Source: Hyphomicrobiales bacterium (lineage in GTDB: Bacteria; Pseudomonadota; Alphaproteobacteria; Rhizobiales; OSC116). From it: 8,560 nucleotides of DNA. The notes beneath the pieces were generated by a model that did not search any database, was not told the origin of the DNA, and saw only the letters and a list, made by a program, of their open reading frames with translations. Below, piece after piece: positions 1-7,601 of this stretch; position 1 is the first letter of the stretch, and every line of letters begins with the position of its first letter. The translations under genes were made by a program, and so were the position numbers. Location of the stretch: contig JABSRY010000012.1 of the NCBI GenBank assembly GCA_013214985.1, positions 1 through 8,560 of the forward strand. The letters run 5' to 3'.

Positions 1-1305
1 AAGTAAAATAACTTTTTGACCATCAGGGCTAGCTTGCACTATTTCTGTTAGGGCTTTATTAATAGCGGCCTTCATTGTTGAAAAAACTTCAAAATTAGCC
101 ACTCCAATTAAGTCAGAAGCAAAAACCTGTGAAGAATCTCCAAAAAGATATGCTTTTTCAATTTTTCCAAGCACATTGGTTATAGATGTCAAACCGCCCT
201 CTTTAGCAACACCGCCAGCCAACCAATAAATATTATCAAACGCCCCCAAGGCAGATTTTACCGCCTCAACATTAGTGGCTTTGCTATCGTTGATAAATAA
301 CACTTCGCCATTTTCAAGTTCAATTTTACCGACATATTCCATGCGGTGCGCAAGCCCCGCAAAGCTTAACATATTCTGACTAATTATATCATCATCAATG
401 TTAAAATATTTTGCAATTTCATAAGCTATTGCGGCATTTTGGGCGTTATGTACACCCTGCAAATTGCGTGCATCCTGCAAATTAAACAATAGCTTATTCG
501 CCTGATATACCATCGCATTTTTGCAATAATAACTGGCCGATTTATCAATCGCCGAAATCCCGACAGGCTTGTTAGTTTTAGATTTTTTAATAAAAGCCGC
601 ACCAAATTCATCATCAATACCATAAATGGCTAGCTTATTGTTCTCTTGTATTGCAAAAATTTGAGATTTAATTTTGGCATAATTTTCAATCGTGCCATGG
701 CGGTCAATATGGTCTGGCGAAACATTAATTAGCACCGCAACATCTGGCGCAAAGCCTTTTTTTTGTAACGATGGCATTAAGTCAATCTGGTAGCTAGAAA
801 GTTCGACAATATATACTCGGTTGGCAATGGCTTTAGGCATGTTCAGCACGGGTGTTGTGCCAATATTACCACCCAAATGCACATCTAAACCCGTATTTTT
901 TAATATATGATAAATTAAACTAACCGATGTAGATTTGCCATTGGTGCCAGTGACAGCAATTAGCGTCACATCATCCACTTGCTTAACGGCTTGCAAAAAC
1001 AGTTCAACATCACCAATGATAGGAATTTTGGCGGCATTCGCTTTATCGACTGTCCAGTGCGGTTTTGGGTGCGTTAACGGCACACCAGGGCTTAAGATCA
1101 AACCATCTAAGTTCAAAAAATCTAGTTCAGATAAATCCACTAGTTTAAAACCCAGCTCAGTGGCTTTTACTCGCGAAACTTCGTTATCATCCCATAAATA
1201 AACAATTGCACCTGCTTTTTGCAAAGCTTTTGCGGTAGATAAACCACTTTTACCTAACCCAAAAATCGCAAATTTTTGGTGTTTGAACTTACTTAAATCT
1301 ATCAT
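1..1305 (-). CDS. murD: MurD, UDP-N-acetylmuramoyl-L-alanine--D-glutamate ligase (partial, C-terminus off window)
   Basis: This cytoplasmic ATP-dependent ligase adds D-glutamate to UDP-MurNAc-L-Ala. Reading the minus strand from 1305 gives 435 codons without a stop to the left edge. Visible motifs are an N-terminal GLGKSGLS nucleotide-fold loop (about residues 16-23), the ATP P-loop TGTNGKST (119-126), GGNIG (145-149), ELSSYQ (168-173), NVSPDHIDRHG (194-204), HRMEYVG (from 320) and NDSKATN (339-345). Together these are the Mur ligase central and C-terminal domain signatures in the MurD version. The family is usually around 450-470 residues, and the frame stops just where the conserved LLSPACASFD stretch would be expected, so roughly 20-30 residues are missing. 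The start is fixed because the codon immediately before the ATG is an in-frame TAA. A weak AGAAGA lies about a dozen bases upstream. It follows mraY after a 29-base gap. There is no sign of frameshift. Confidence 0.96.
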   Translation of the reverse strand, partial: MIDLSKFKHQKFAIFGLGKSGLSTAKALQKAGAIVYLWDDNEVSRVKATELGFKLVDLSELDFLNLDGLILSPGVPLTHPKPHWTVDKANAAKIPIIGDVELFLQAVKQVDDVTLIAVTGTNGKSTSVSLIYHILKNTGLDVHLGGNIGTTPVLNMPKAIANRVYIVELSSYQIDLMPSLQKKGFAPDVAVLINVSPDHIDRHGTIENYAKIKSQIFAIQENNKLAIYGIDDEFGAAFIKKSKTNKPVGISAIDKSASYYCKNAMVYQANKLLFNLQDARNLQGVHNAQNAAIAYEIAKYFNIDDDIISQNMLSFAGLAHRMEYVGKIELENGEVLFINDSKATNVEAVKSALGAFDNIYWLAGGVAKEGGLTSITNVLGKIEKAYLFGDSSQVFASDLIGVANFEVFSTMKAAINKALTEIVQASPDGQKVILL

Positions 1306-1334
1306 TTACAACATTCAATCTTCTATAATAAACT

Positions 1335-2426
1335 TTAGCGCAGTTTAAGCGTCGCTAAACCAATCATCGCCAAAATCACCGCAATAATCCAAAATCTAAT
1401 AACAATAGTTGGTTCTGCCCAACCTTTTTGTTCAAAATGATGGTGCAATGGCGCCATTCTGAAAACTCTTTTACCCGTAAGTTTGTAAGATGCAACTTGC
1501 ACAACAACCGAAACCGTTTCAAGCACAAATAAACCACCCACAATTGCCAACACAATTTCATGTTTAATAGCCACGGCAACAACGCCCAATGTGCCACCCA
1601 AAGCTAGCGAGCCTGTATCACCCATAAAAATCATAGCAGGCGGTGCATTAAACCATAAAAAGCCAATACCAGCGCCGATAAGCGCCCCTAATAATATAGA
1701 AAGCTCACCAGTGCCTGGCACATAATGCACTTGTAAATAGCCCGAAAATATCGAATGCCCAACCACATATGCAATTAAGGCAAATGTTGCGGCTGCAATC
1801 ATAACAGGTACAATCGCCAAGCCATCCAAGCCATCGGTTAAATTAACCGCATTGCCAAAACTAACAATAGTAAACACCGCGAATACCGGGAAAAACCAAC
1901 CCAAATTAACCAATAAATCTTTAAAAATAGGAAAAGCCAAAGCGGTATTTAGGCCATCGCGTTGCAACATCATAATGCCGCTAACCGCAACAATAGCGAC
2001 CAAAGATTCTAATAACAAACGTATTTTGCCAGAAAATTTGGTATTTGCAGAACGCTTTTTTACTTTTAAATAATCATCATAATAGCCAATAACACCAAAA
2101 CCAACCGTCACAAATAACACATACCAAACATACATATTACTTAAATCTGACCATAATAAAGTACTGACAACAATACCCATTAAAATCATAAGCCCGCCCA
2201 TGGTTGGTGTGCCCTTTTTAGTCAATAAATGGCTCTGGGGGCCATCTTCTCTAATCGGTTGGCCATCACCTTGCTTAATTTTAAGTTGTTTAATTAAACT
2301 GGGGCCAAATAAAAACACCAATAACATTGAAGTTAAAACCGCAGCACCTGCCCGAGAAGTAATATAACCAAAGGCGTTTAAAAATGAAAAATATTCACTA
2401 CACTCGCTCAATAGATAATGGATCAT
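1335..2426 (-). CDS. mraY: MraY, phospho-N-acetylmuramoyl-pentapeptide-transferase
   Basis: This integral membrane enzyme transfers phospho-MurNAc-pentapeptide from UDP to undecaprenyl phosphate, giving lipid I on the inner face of the cytoplasmic membrane. The 363-residue length is typical for the family. About ten hydrophobic segments are spread along the protein. Diagnostic motifs are EDGPQSHLLTKKGTPTMGG (60-78), the Mg-binding aspartate pair in YYDDYLK (115-121, D117 and D118), NLTDGLDG (195-202), FMGDTGS (267-273, with the third catalytic-site aspartate D270) and the MraY-specific MAPLHHHFE (324-332). The N-terminus (MIHYLL, then YITSRAG) resembles alphaproteobacterial MraY proteins, supporting this ATG. 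The gene starts 8 bases after the murF TAG, so its ribosome binding site (a weak TAGG) lies within the end of murF and it is probably translationally coupled. It is complete, with no missing key residue. Confidence 0.98.
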   Translation of the reverse strand: MIHYLLSECSEYFSFLNAFGYITSRAGAAVLTSMLLVFLFGPSLIKQLKIKQGDGQPIREDGPQSHLLTKKGTPTMGGLMILMGIVVSTLLWSDLSNMYVWYVLFVTVGFGVIGYYDDYLKVKKRSANTKFSGKIRLLLESLVAIVAVSGIMMLQRDGLNTALAFPIFKDLLVNLGWFFPVFAVFTIVSFGNAVNLTDGLDGLAIVPVMIAAATFALIAYVVGHSIFSGYLQVHYVPGTGELSILLGALIGAGIGFLWFNAPPAMIFMGDTGSLALGGTLGVVAVAIKHEIVLAIVGGLFVLETVSVVVQVASYKLTGKRVFRMAPLHHHFEQKGWAEPTIVIRFWIIAVILAMIGLATLKLR

Positions 2427-2434
2427 AAAATTGC

Positions 2435-3841
2435 CTATTTATTATTTTTAATTTTATTAACAATCAAAGACATTTTACTGCCTAAACTACCCTTAACCAT
2501 CACCACATCATTAGGATAGATGTTTTCTAATATACTTTTTGCCAATAAAGAAGAATTTTGTGCATATTGCCCCATTTTTTCAATAGATAGTAAATTGTAA
2601 CAACTTTTCATGTCTTCCCCACATGCAAATACAACGTCTATCTTAGCATCTGCAATATCTTTAGCAAGGGCAGCATGTATTTCGGCTGATTGCGCGCCAA
2701 GCTCTAGCATGTCGCCTATAATAGCCACTCTGCGCCCACCATTTTTAGGCATCTGCGCCGACAAAACGCTAAACGCCGCAACCATCGAAGCTGGGTTAGC
2801 ATTATAACTTTCATCAATCAGCATTATCTGGCCATCTTTAATAGCAATTTCGGTTCGCGCCCCGCGCCCATCGCTTAATTCTATGGTTTTCAATACTGGC
2901 AATATCTCATTTAAATCTACACCCATCAGCCCAATTGCCAACAACAACCCTAGGCTATTTTGCACCTGATGCATACCAGCACTGCCGATAAAATATTCCA
3001 ATTCAGCACCACCAAAACGCGCAACAACATTAGAGCCATTGGGCAACAATTCAGCCGAAACCAACTGCATATCAGCCTGATTAGCCTTACCAAAAGATTG
3101 AATATTTCTAACTCCTTTAGCCGTTGCCTTTTGCTTTAAATAATCAAAAAATTCATTATCATGGTTTAATATTGCGATGCCATCCTTAGCCAATCCGTCA
3201 AATATTTCAGATTTTGCCAGAGCAATTTCCTCCAAATCTTTAAAATGGCCTAAATGCGCGGGGGCAATCGTGGTAATAATCGCCAAATTTGGCATTACCA
3301 TTTTAACCAATGGGGTAATTTCATCTAAATGGCTCATCCCAATTTCAAAAATACCAAATTCAGTATCCTTGGGCATACGCGCCAAACTAATCGGCACGCC
3401 CCAATGGTTGTTAAAGCTTTTAATAGAGGCATGGGTTTTGCCGCAATGCATCAAACAAGCGCGTAAAAACTCTTTTGTCGATGTTTTACCAACACTGCCT
3501 GTCACTGCTATAATTTTTGCATTTGTGCGCTTACGCGCAGCAACGCCCAAGCGGCCAAGCGATGCCAAAACATCATCCACCAATATGGTAGCAACGCCCG
3601 CTTTTTTAGTTATATATTTTTCGTCAGAAATTACAATAACCGCGGCGCCATTATTTGCAGCTTTGTCGGTATAATCATGCCCGTCAAATGAATCGCCTTT
3701 AATGGCAAAAAACGCATCACCATGCTTAATATCGCGGCTATCAATCGAAATACCATTAGCGGCAGACAATTCACCCGCAACCAATTTCCCATCAAGGCCG
3801 TTTATTAACTCTTCTGCTTGCCACAAAATATTACTGGTCAT
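2435..3841 (-). CDS. murF: MurF, UDP-N-acetylmuramoyl-tripeptide--D-alanyl-D-alanine ligase
   Basis: This cytoplasmic ATP-dependent ligase joins D-Ala-D-Ala to UDP-MurNAc-tripeptide, the last step of the soluble peptidoglycan precursor pathway. The protein has 468 residues, a normal length. Order of signatures: N-terminal substrate domain with SIDSRDIKHGDAFFAIKG (32-49), P-loop TGSVGKTSTKEF (114-125), FNNHWGVP (143-150), the metal-site EIGMSHLDEI (166-175), ITTIAPAHLGHF (189-200), DESYNANPASM (343-353), GDMLELG (376-382) and KGSLGSKM (450-457). The NNHWGVP and DESYNANP motifs separate MurF from MurD and MurE. Its ATG lies inside the last codons of murE in another frame (11-base overlap). It has only a weak GAAAG upstream, so coupled translation with murE is likely (inference). 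It ends with a lysine-rich tail (KIKNNK) before TAG. Confidence 0.98.
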   Translation of the reverse strand: MTSNILWQAEELINGLDGKLVAGELSAANGISIDSRDIKHGDAFFAIKGDSFDGHDYTDKAANNGAAVIVISDEKYITKKAGVATILVDDVLASLGRLGVAARKRTNAKIIAVTGSVGKTSTKEFLRACLMHCGKTHASIKSFNNHWGVPISLARMPKDTEFGIFEIGMSHLDEITPLVKMVMPNLAIITTIAPAHLGHFKDLEEIALAKSEIFDGLAKDGIAILNHDNEFFDYLKQKATAKGVRNIQSFGKANQADMQLVSAELLPNGSNVVARFGGAELEYFIGSAGMHQVQNSLGLLLAIGLMGVDLNEILPVLKTIELSDGRGARTEIAIKDGQIMLIDESYNANPASMVAAFSVLSAQMPKNGGRRVAIIGDMLELGAQSAEIHAALAKDIADAKIDVVFACGEDMKSCYNLLSIEKMGQYAQNSSLLAKSILENIYPNDVVMVKGSLGSKMSLIVNKIKNNK

Positions 3842-5318
3842 TATTTGCTTTCAAAAATTCTAAAACTTCAATCTGGTCAGAAACACCAATCACTTTACCA
3901 TTTATAGATTGCCCTGCTTCATGCCCTTTGCCAGCAACCATTAATATATCACCGTCTTTTAATAATGAAATACCATGCGCGATGGCTTTGCTTCTATTGC
4001 CGATTTCAATGGCATCTGGGCAACCAACTTTCGCCATAGCTCTAATATCTTCGGCATTTTCATATCTTGGGTTATCATCGGTTAAAATAACAATATCCGC
4101 ATATTTTGTAGCCGCTTCGCCCATTAAAGGCCGTTTAGTTTGGTCTCTATCGCCACCACAACCAAAAATCACTATAAGCTTTGCCGGCTTTTCTAAATAA
4201 GGTCGCAACGCCGTTAGCGCATTTTCTATGCTATCTGGCGTATGGGCAAAATCTACAAATATTCGCCCACCTGTTTTGCTGTTACCAACATGCTCAAGCC
4301 GCCCCTTAGCGCCCTGTAAACTCTCAAGCGCTTTAATGACATATTCTGTTTCAACGCCATCCATCGACAAAGCAAGCCCTGCCGCGACTAACGCATTTTC
4401 AACCTGAAAAACCCCAATAAGTGGCAAATCTACCTCATACATTTTTTCGGCCAAGATAAAACGCATTCTCTGCCCTGCATGCAAATTTTCGACCGATAAC
4501 AGTTTTATATAATTGCCTTTAAACCCAACCGATTTTGCATTACTACCCGCAAAACCTGCAATATTGGCAACACGCACCGAATAACCGCCATCTGCCGAAA
4601 CAACAGCTGGCGAGGTTTTTGGTAATAATTCAGTAAATAAACGCATTTTAGCTTCAAAATACTCTTCCATATTCGAATGATAATCTAAATGGTCTAGCGT
4701 CAGGTTGGTAAAACCCGCAGCACATATTTTAACGCCGTCAATGCGGTTTTGCTCAAGCCCATGGCTGCTCGCTTCAATCGATAGATATTCAACGCCTTCT
4801 TCAGCTAATTGGTACAATATCCTATGCAATGTAATAGGGTCTGGCGATGTATGATGCAGCTCAATATGCCTGTCTGCTTGACCAGTTTCGCATATCTGCA
4901 CACCCAAAGTACCAAGGCTAGCGGCTTTTTTGCCCGCGCGCGCAAATATCTGACGCAAGAAATCTGCATTAGACGATTTACCATTAGTGCCTGTAACCGC
5001 TAATATAAACGGTGGCTGCTTTGGGTAAAAATTGGCAGCCAAAAAGGCTAAAGTTTTGCGGGGTTCGCTCGATTTTATCCACGCAACATCGTCAGACATT
5101 TCACCCTCATAACCCGCATCTACTAAAATTGCTGTTGCCCCCGCCTTTATGGCATTGCCAATAAATTTTGTGCCATCAAGCGCCACACCTTTTAGCGCTG
5201 CAAATAAATAACCAGTCTTAACCTGTCTGCTATCTGCCTCAAGCCCTGTAATATCCATGTCGGTATTACCGCTTATTTCAACATTTGCAATTTGCCCGAT
5301 TAACGCATTAAATTTCAT
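3831..5318 (-). CDS. murE: MurE, UDP-N-acetylmuramoyl-L-alanyl-D-glutamate--2,6-diaminopimelate ligase
   Basis: This cytoplasmic ligase adds meso-diaminopimelate to UDP-MurNAc-L-Ala-D-Glu. The 495-residue length is usual. Signatures in order: DSRQVKTGYLFAALKG (29-44), P-loop TGTNGKSS (109-116), HHTSPDP (155-161), EASSHGLEQNRIDG (182-195), FTNLTLDHLDYH (203-214), the probable carbamylated lysine K224 in YFEAKMRLF, DFAHTPDS (356-363), GCGGDRDQTKRPLMG (386-400) and DNPR (415-418). DNPR is the known marker for meso-DAP rather than L-lysine specificity, so a DAP-type wall is expected. The P-loop reads GKSSNADF where GKTS followed by a hydrophobic residue is more usual; this is conservative and should be active. 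The start is fixed by an in-frame TGA immediately before the ATG, and a GGA ribosome binding core lies 8 bases upstream. The end overlaps murF by 11 bases. Confidence 0.98.
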   Translation of the reverse strand: MKFNALIGQIANVEISGNTDMDITGLEADSRQVKTGYLFAALKGVALDGTKFIGNAIKAGATAILVDAGYEGEMSDDVAWIKSSEPRKTLAFLAANFYPKQPPFILAVTGTNGKSSNADFLRQIFARAGKKAASLGTLGVQICETGQADRHIELHHTSPDPITLHRILYQLAEEGVEYLSIEASSHGLEQNRIDGVKICAAGFTNLTLDHLDYHSNMEEYFEAKMRLFTELLPKTSPAVVSADGGYSVRVANIAGFAGSNAKSVGFKGNYIKLLSVENLHAGQRMRFILAEKMYEVDLPLIGVFQVENALVAAGLALSMDGVETEYVIKALESLQGAKGRLEHVGNSKTGGRIFVDFAHTPDSIENALTALRPYLEKPAKLIVIFGCGGDRDQTKRPLMGEAATKYADIVILTDDNPRYENAEDIRAMAKVGCPDAIEIGNRSKAIAHGISLLKDGDILMVAGKGHEAGQSINGKVIGVSDQIEVLEFLKANNDQ

Positions 5319-5326
5319 TCAGATCA

Positions 5327-5329
5327 TCC
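5327..5329 (-). promoter_or_regulatory. Ribosome binding site core of murE (GGA)
   Basis: GGA, within TGGATGATCT, lies 8 bases before the murE ATG at 5318. It is the only purine-rich core of this kind in the 44-base gap after the ftsI stop codon. Its spacing is normal for a Shine-Dalgarno sequence, though the match is short. Confidence 0.45.
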
Positions 5330-5362
5330 ATATTTATAATTCTTATAAGCACTTAATTTGTT

Positions 5363-7105
5363 CTAATTATGTGCAACGTCTAACAGGTCAGCGCCGTTAA
5401 CTTGCTTATTGTAAAATCTAGGTGCAAGCCCTAATAAAGGGGCAATACGTTTAATAATTTTCTGCGTTGTTGGTGCGGCGTTCCAACCTGCTGTTTTATA
5501 ATTATGCGTTTCGGGCAAGCCTTTAGGCTCATCTAACGAAATTAACATCATATATTTAGGCTTATCAGTTGGGAATACACTCAAAAAAGATGCAATCAAT
5601 TTATCTTTACTATAACCACCATTAATGGGTTTATCGGCCGTACCAGTTTTTCCGCCAACCAAATACCCCTTCACCGTTGCTTTTTTACCACTGCCTTCTA
5701 GTGCGTTTAAGCGCATTAAATATACCAAGTCTCGGCTAGTTTCTGACTTAATCACTCTTTGACGGTAATATTCGGCTTCATCATTTGTGCGTTTTAAAAA
5801 TGTCGGCGGTACAAAATACCCGCCATTCATCATTGCCGCACTTGCAACAATGCCTTGCAACGGCGTAACCGCAATGCCATGGCCATAAGAAATTGTAATA
5901 GTACTAACCCGTTTCCACCGTTTTTTGGATGGATAATGCGGCCTTGCACTGCCCGATAATTCGGTTTCTAACTTATCCAGCAAGTTGATTTTTCTTAAAA
6001 ACTGTTGTTGGCGGTCTGCACCAACTTCCAACGCCATTTTAGCAGTGGCAATGTTAGAGGAATATTTAAAAATTTCTGGTACTGTTAAATAACGTTTTTT
6101 ACCATGATAATCGCCAATAAATTTTCGCCCCGCTTTTAACGGATTAGTCGCATCATAACCACCTTCTAAGGTGGTAACACCATAATCAATGCCCATACCC
6201 ATGGTAAGCAATTTAAACACACTACCAAGCTCAAATGTACCGCCAGTTGTACGGTTCATGCGTATTGCTTCTAACGCCTGCGTCGGTTCATTTGGGTCAT
6301 AATCTGGCAAACTAACCATGCTAATCACTTCGCCCATATTAATATCCAACACCAAACCCATGCCCGCAATGGCTTTAAATTTATCAATGGCTTTGGTTAA
6401 CTCGTCATGCACTGCAAACTGCACGTTTAAATCCAAACTACTCACCAATGGTTTGTAAATTTTGCCTGCATTTTCTTGCTTATAATTTTTTAACTTTTCG
6501 GGCTTAACAAAGTTGATAAATGATTCAAGCCCCGCTTTGCCTTCATGGTCAATATTCACATGCCCCATCACATGAGACGCTAAATTGTTAGAAGGGTAAT
6601 ATCGTTTTCTTTCTTCGGTAAAAAACATACCAGGTATGCCCAACGCGTGAATTTTATTTTTCTGCTCTTCGGTAATTTCTCGTTTAATCCAAGCAAAGCG
6701 TGAGTTACTATTCAGGCGTTTGCGCATTTGATCCCAATTTAAATTAGGAAACACCAAACCAAGCTGATCAAGCGTGCCTTCAACATCTTCAATTTTCTGA
6801 GGATTGGCAAATAACGAGGGTACGATAATATCGGTCGCTAATATTTCACCATTACGATCTACAATATCAGGGCGAGGTTTTTCGATAACGGCAGTACTCG
6901 CCGCAACTCTAGCAACTTGTTCATGTGGGTTTAAACCAATGACAATAAGCCGTATAAATAAAAATGCAAACAGCATTAAACACATGCCAGATAATATATA
7001 TAATCGGCGTTTAAACACCTGATTATGGTCTATTTTTTTTGCAATTCTTACTTTTAATTTGGTTAAATTATTCTGCTCTGGAAATGTCGCTAAACTGTCT
7101 TGCAT
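5363..7105 (-). CDS. ftsI: FtsI (PBP3), septal peptidoglycan D,D-transpeptidase
   Basis: This division-specific class B penicillin-binding protein cross-links septal peptidoglycan in the periplasm and works with FtsW and the FtsQLB complex. With the preferred start it has 580 residues. A basic cytoplasmic stretch is followed by one membrane anchor at about 36-58. Next comes the non-catalytic pedestal with a DIVDRNGEILATD motif (80-92). The transpeptidase domain has SVFK with the acyl-enzyme serine (295-298), SSN (349-351) and KTG (486-488), plus SYGHGIAVTPLQ just after 400. There are no C-terminal PASTA repeats. Start choice: an in-frame TTG (7120), ATG (7111) and ATG (7105) all exist. The only good ribosome binding sequence, GAGG at 7115-7118, is 9 bases from the 7105 ATG, 3 from the 7111 ATG, and overlaps the TTG, so 7105 is preferred. 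The upstream gap to ftsL is the widest in the window. Confidence 0.96.
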   Translation of the reverse strand: MQDSLATFPEQNNLTKLKVRIAKKIDHNQVFKRRLYILSGMCLMLFAFLFIRLIVIGLNPHEQVARVAASTAVIEKPRPDIVDRNGEILATDIIVPSLFANPQKIEDVEGTLDQLGLVFPNLNWDQMRKRLNSNSRFAWIKREITEEQKNKIHALGIPGMFFTEERKRYYPSNNLASHVMGHVNIDHEGKAGLESFINFVKPEKLKNYKQENAGKIYKPLVSSLDLNVQFAVHDELTKAIDKFKAIAGMGLVLDINMGEVISMVSLPDYDPNEPTQALEAIRMNRTTGGTFELGSVFKLLTMGMGIDYGVTTLEGGYDATNPLKAGRKFIGDYHGKKRYLTVPEIFKYSSNIATAKMALEVGADRQQQFLRKINLLDKLETELSGSARPHYPSKKRWKRVSTITISYGHGIAVTPLQGIVASAAMMNGGYFVPPTFLKRTNDEAEYYRQRVIKSETSRDLVYLMRLNALEGSGKKATVKGYLVGGKTGTADKPINGGYSKDKLIASFLSVFPTDKPKYMMLISLDEPKGLPETHNYKTAGWNAAPTTQKIIKRIAPLLGLAPRFYNKQVNGADLLDVAHN

Positions 7106-7114
7106 TACCATTAA

Positions 7115-7118
7115 CCTC
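7115..7118 (-). promoter_or_regulatory. Ribosome binding site of ftsI (GAGG), decides the start
   Basis: GAGG on the minus strand is the only strong Shine-Dalgarno-like sequence ahead of ftsI. It sits 9 bases before the ATG at 7105 and 3 bases before the ATG at 7111, and it falls within the TTG-AGG codons of the longest possible reading. This makes the 7105 ATG the most plausible initiator and the TTG at 7120 the least. Confidence 0.6.
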
Positions 7119-7139
7119 AATTGAGCGCAAAAAGGCTCA
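7116..7139 (-). repeat. Overlapping inverted repeats just upstream of ftsI
   Basis: Two small symmetrical elements share bases here. TGAGC and GCTCA (7135-7139 and 7122-7126 in plus coordinates) form a 5-bp stem around an 8-base loop. CTCAATTGAG (7116-7125) is a perfect 10-base palindrome that can fold as a 3-bp CUC/GAG stem with an AAUU loop. The second fold would include three bases of the ftsI ribosome binding site, while the first leaves it free, and both use the same CUC. The stems are short, so a regulatory role is only an inference. No U-run follows, so this is not an intrinsic terminator. Confidence 0.35.
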
Positions 7140-7188
7140 CATAAAAAAATAATTTTAGAAACGTTATGGTAAATATAACTATAAATGG

Positions 7189-7563
7189 TTAATTTTCTTT
7201 AATCACTTCTGCAGAAAGTTCGCCAATTGGGTCATACAGAGCTTTATCTTTATCGCTCAATGTATCGGCCTCATCTTTAGGCGTTTCACTCTTTTTTGGT
7301 AATTGATCAATTGTAATAAATTGATCAATTTCTTGTGGCGTAAGTTTAAGCAGCGAATCGCTTAATTTTTTAAGATTATCGGGCGATTTTGCAGCACTTA
7401 ATTCAGAGCGTAATACATTTATTTTTTCTTTTTCGCGGGTAATCTCGGTTTTTAATAACCTAATATTACTACGAATATCATTGGTATTATAGCTCACTTC
7501 ATATAATTGAAATGTCATAAGTGACACTAAAATTATGCCTGCAATGAGTAAATATCTAAACAT
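7189..7563 (-). CDS. ftsL: FtsL, cell division protein
   Basis: A small bitopic membrane protein of 124 residues, assigned to FtsL. In characterised bacteria FtsL forms a coiled-coil complex with FtsB and FtsQ that activates FtsW and FtsI. A membrane segment begins almost at once (about residues 4-20). A charged heptad-like region follows (about 26-65, rich in I, L, K, E and R) and should form the periplasmic coiled coil. The last 35 or so residues are polar, acidic and probably disordered. Sequence motifs in this family are weak, so the assignment rests on topology, size and position between rsmH and ftsI, which is the standard place for ftsL. The start is fixed by an in-frame TAG four codons upstream, with AGAAG a few bases before the ATG. 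The cytoplasmic N-terminus is essentially absent, unlike the roughly 35 residues of E. coli FtsL. An IDQ-F-I-T-IDQ repeat (from about 79) corresponds to a DNA palindrome pair. Confidence 0.88.
   Translation of the reverse strand: MFRYLLIAGIILVSLMTFQLYEVSYNTNDIRSNIRLLKTEITREKEKINVLRSELSAAKSPDNLKKLSDSLLKLTPQEIDQFITIDQLPKKSETPKDEADTLSDKDKALYDPIGELSAEVIKEN
7301..7330. repeat. Pair of identical 12-bp palindromes inside ftsL (inverted repeat with 6-base loop)
   Basis: AATTGATCAATT occurs at 7301-7312 and again at 7319-7330. Each copy is a perfect palindrome, the centres are 18 bp apart, and together they can form a 12-bp perfect stem with a 6-base loop. The repeat is in frame with ftsL, and each copy encodes an I-D-Q core with the repeat unit six codons long. 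It may be a by-product of a repeated peptide in AT-rich codons. No T-run follows on either strand, so it is not a terminator. Confidence 0.7.
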
Positions 7564-7601
7564 GAAATTCTTCTACTTTTGCAATTAAACCAGTTAAACA
7601 A

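Noticed and set aside
1306..1334. Terminator between mraY and murD
   Set aside because: The 29-base gap contains no stem followed by a T-run, and the genes are expected to be co-transcribed.
4933..4943. Alternating CG run (cccgcgcgcgc) in murE as a special structure
   Set aside because: It is short and explained by Ala-Arg-Ala-Gly codons in the conserved region after the P-loop.
5308..5331. A seven-codon reading frame (MDDLNEI) overlapping the start of murE on the minus strand
   Set aside because: It is too short to support, and its ATG coincides with the murE ribosome binding region. Such frames arise by chance in AT-rich leaders.
5340..5376. TTGCAC followed by TATAAG on the minus strand as a possible murE promoter
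   Set aside because: The spacing between the hexamers is 23 bases, well beyond the usual 16-18, and the -35 part lies within ftsI codons. No better pair was seen.
7141..7188. AT-rich ftsL-ftsI spacer as an internal promoter for ftsI
   Set aside because: Several TATAAT-like hexamers such as TAAAAT occur, as expected in AT-rich DNA, but none has a recognisable -35 partner at proper distance.
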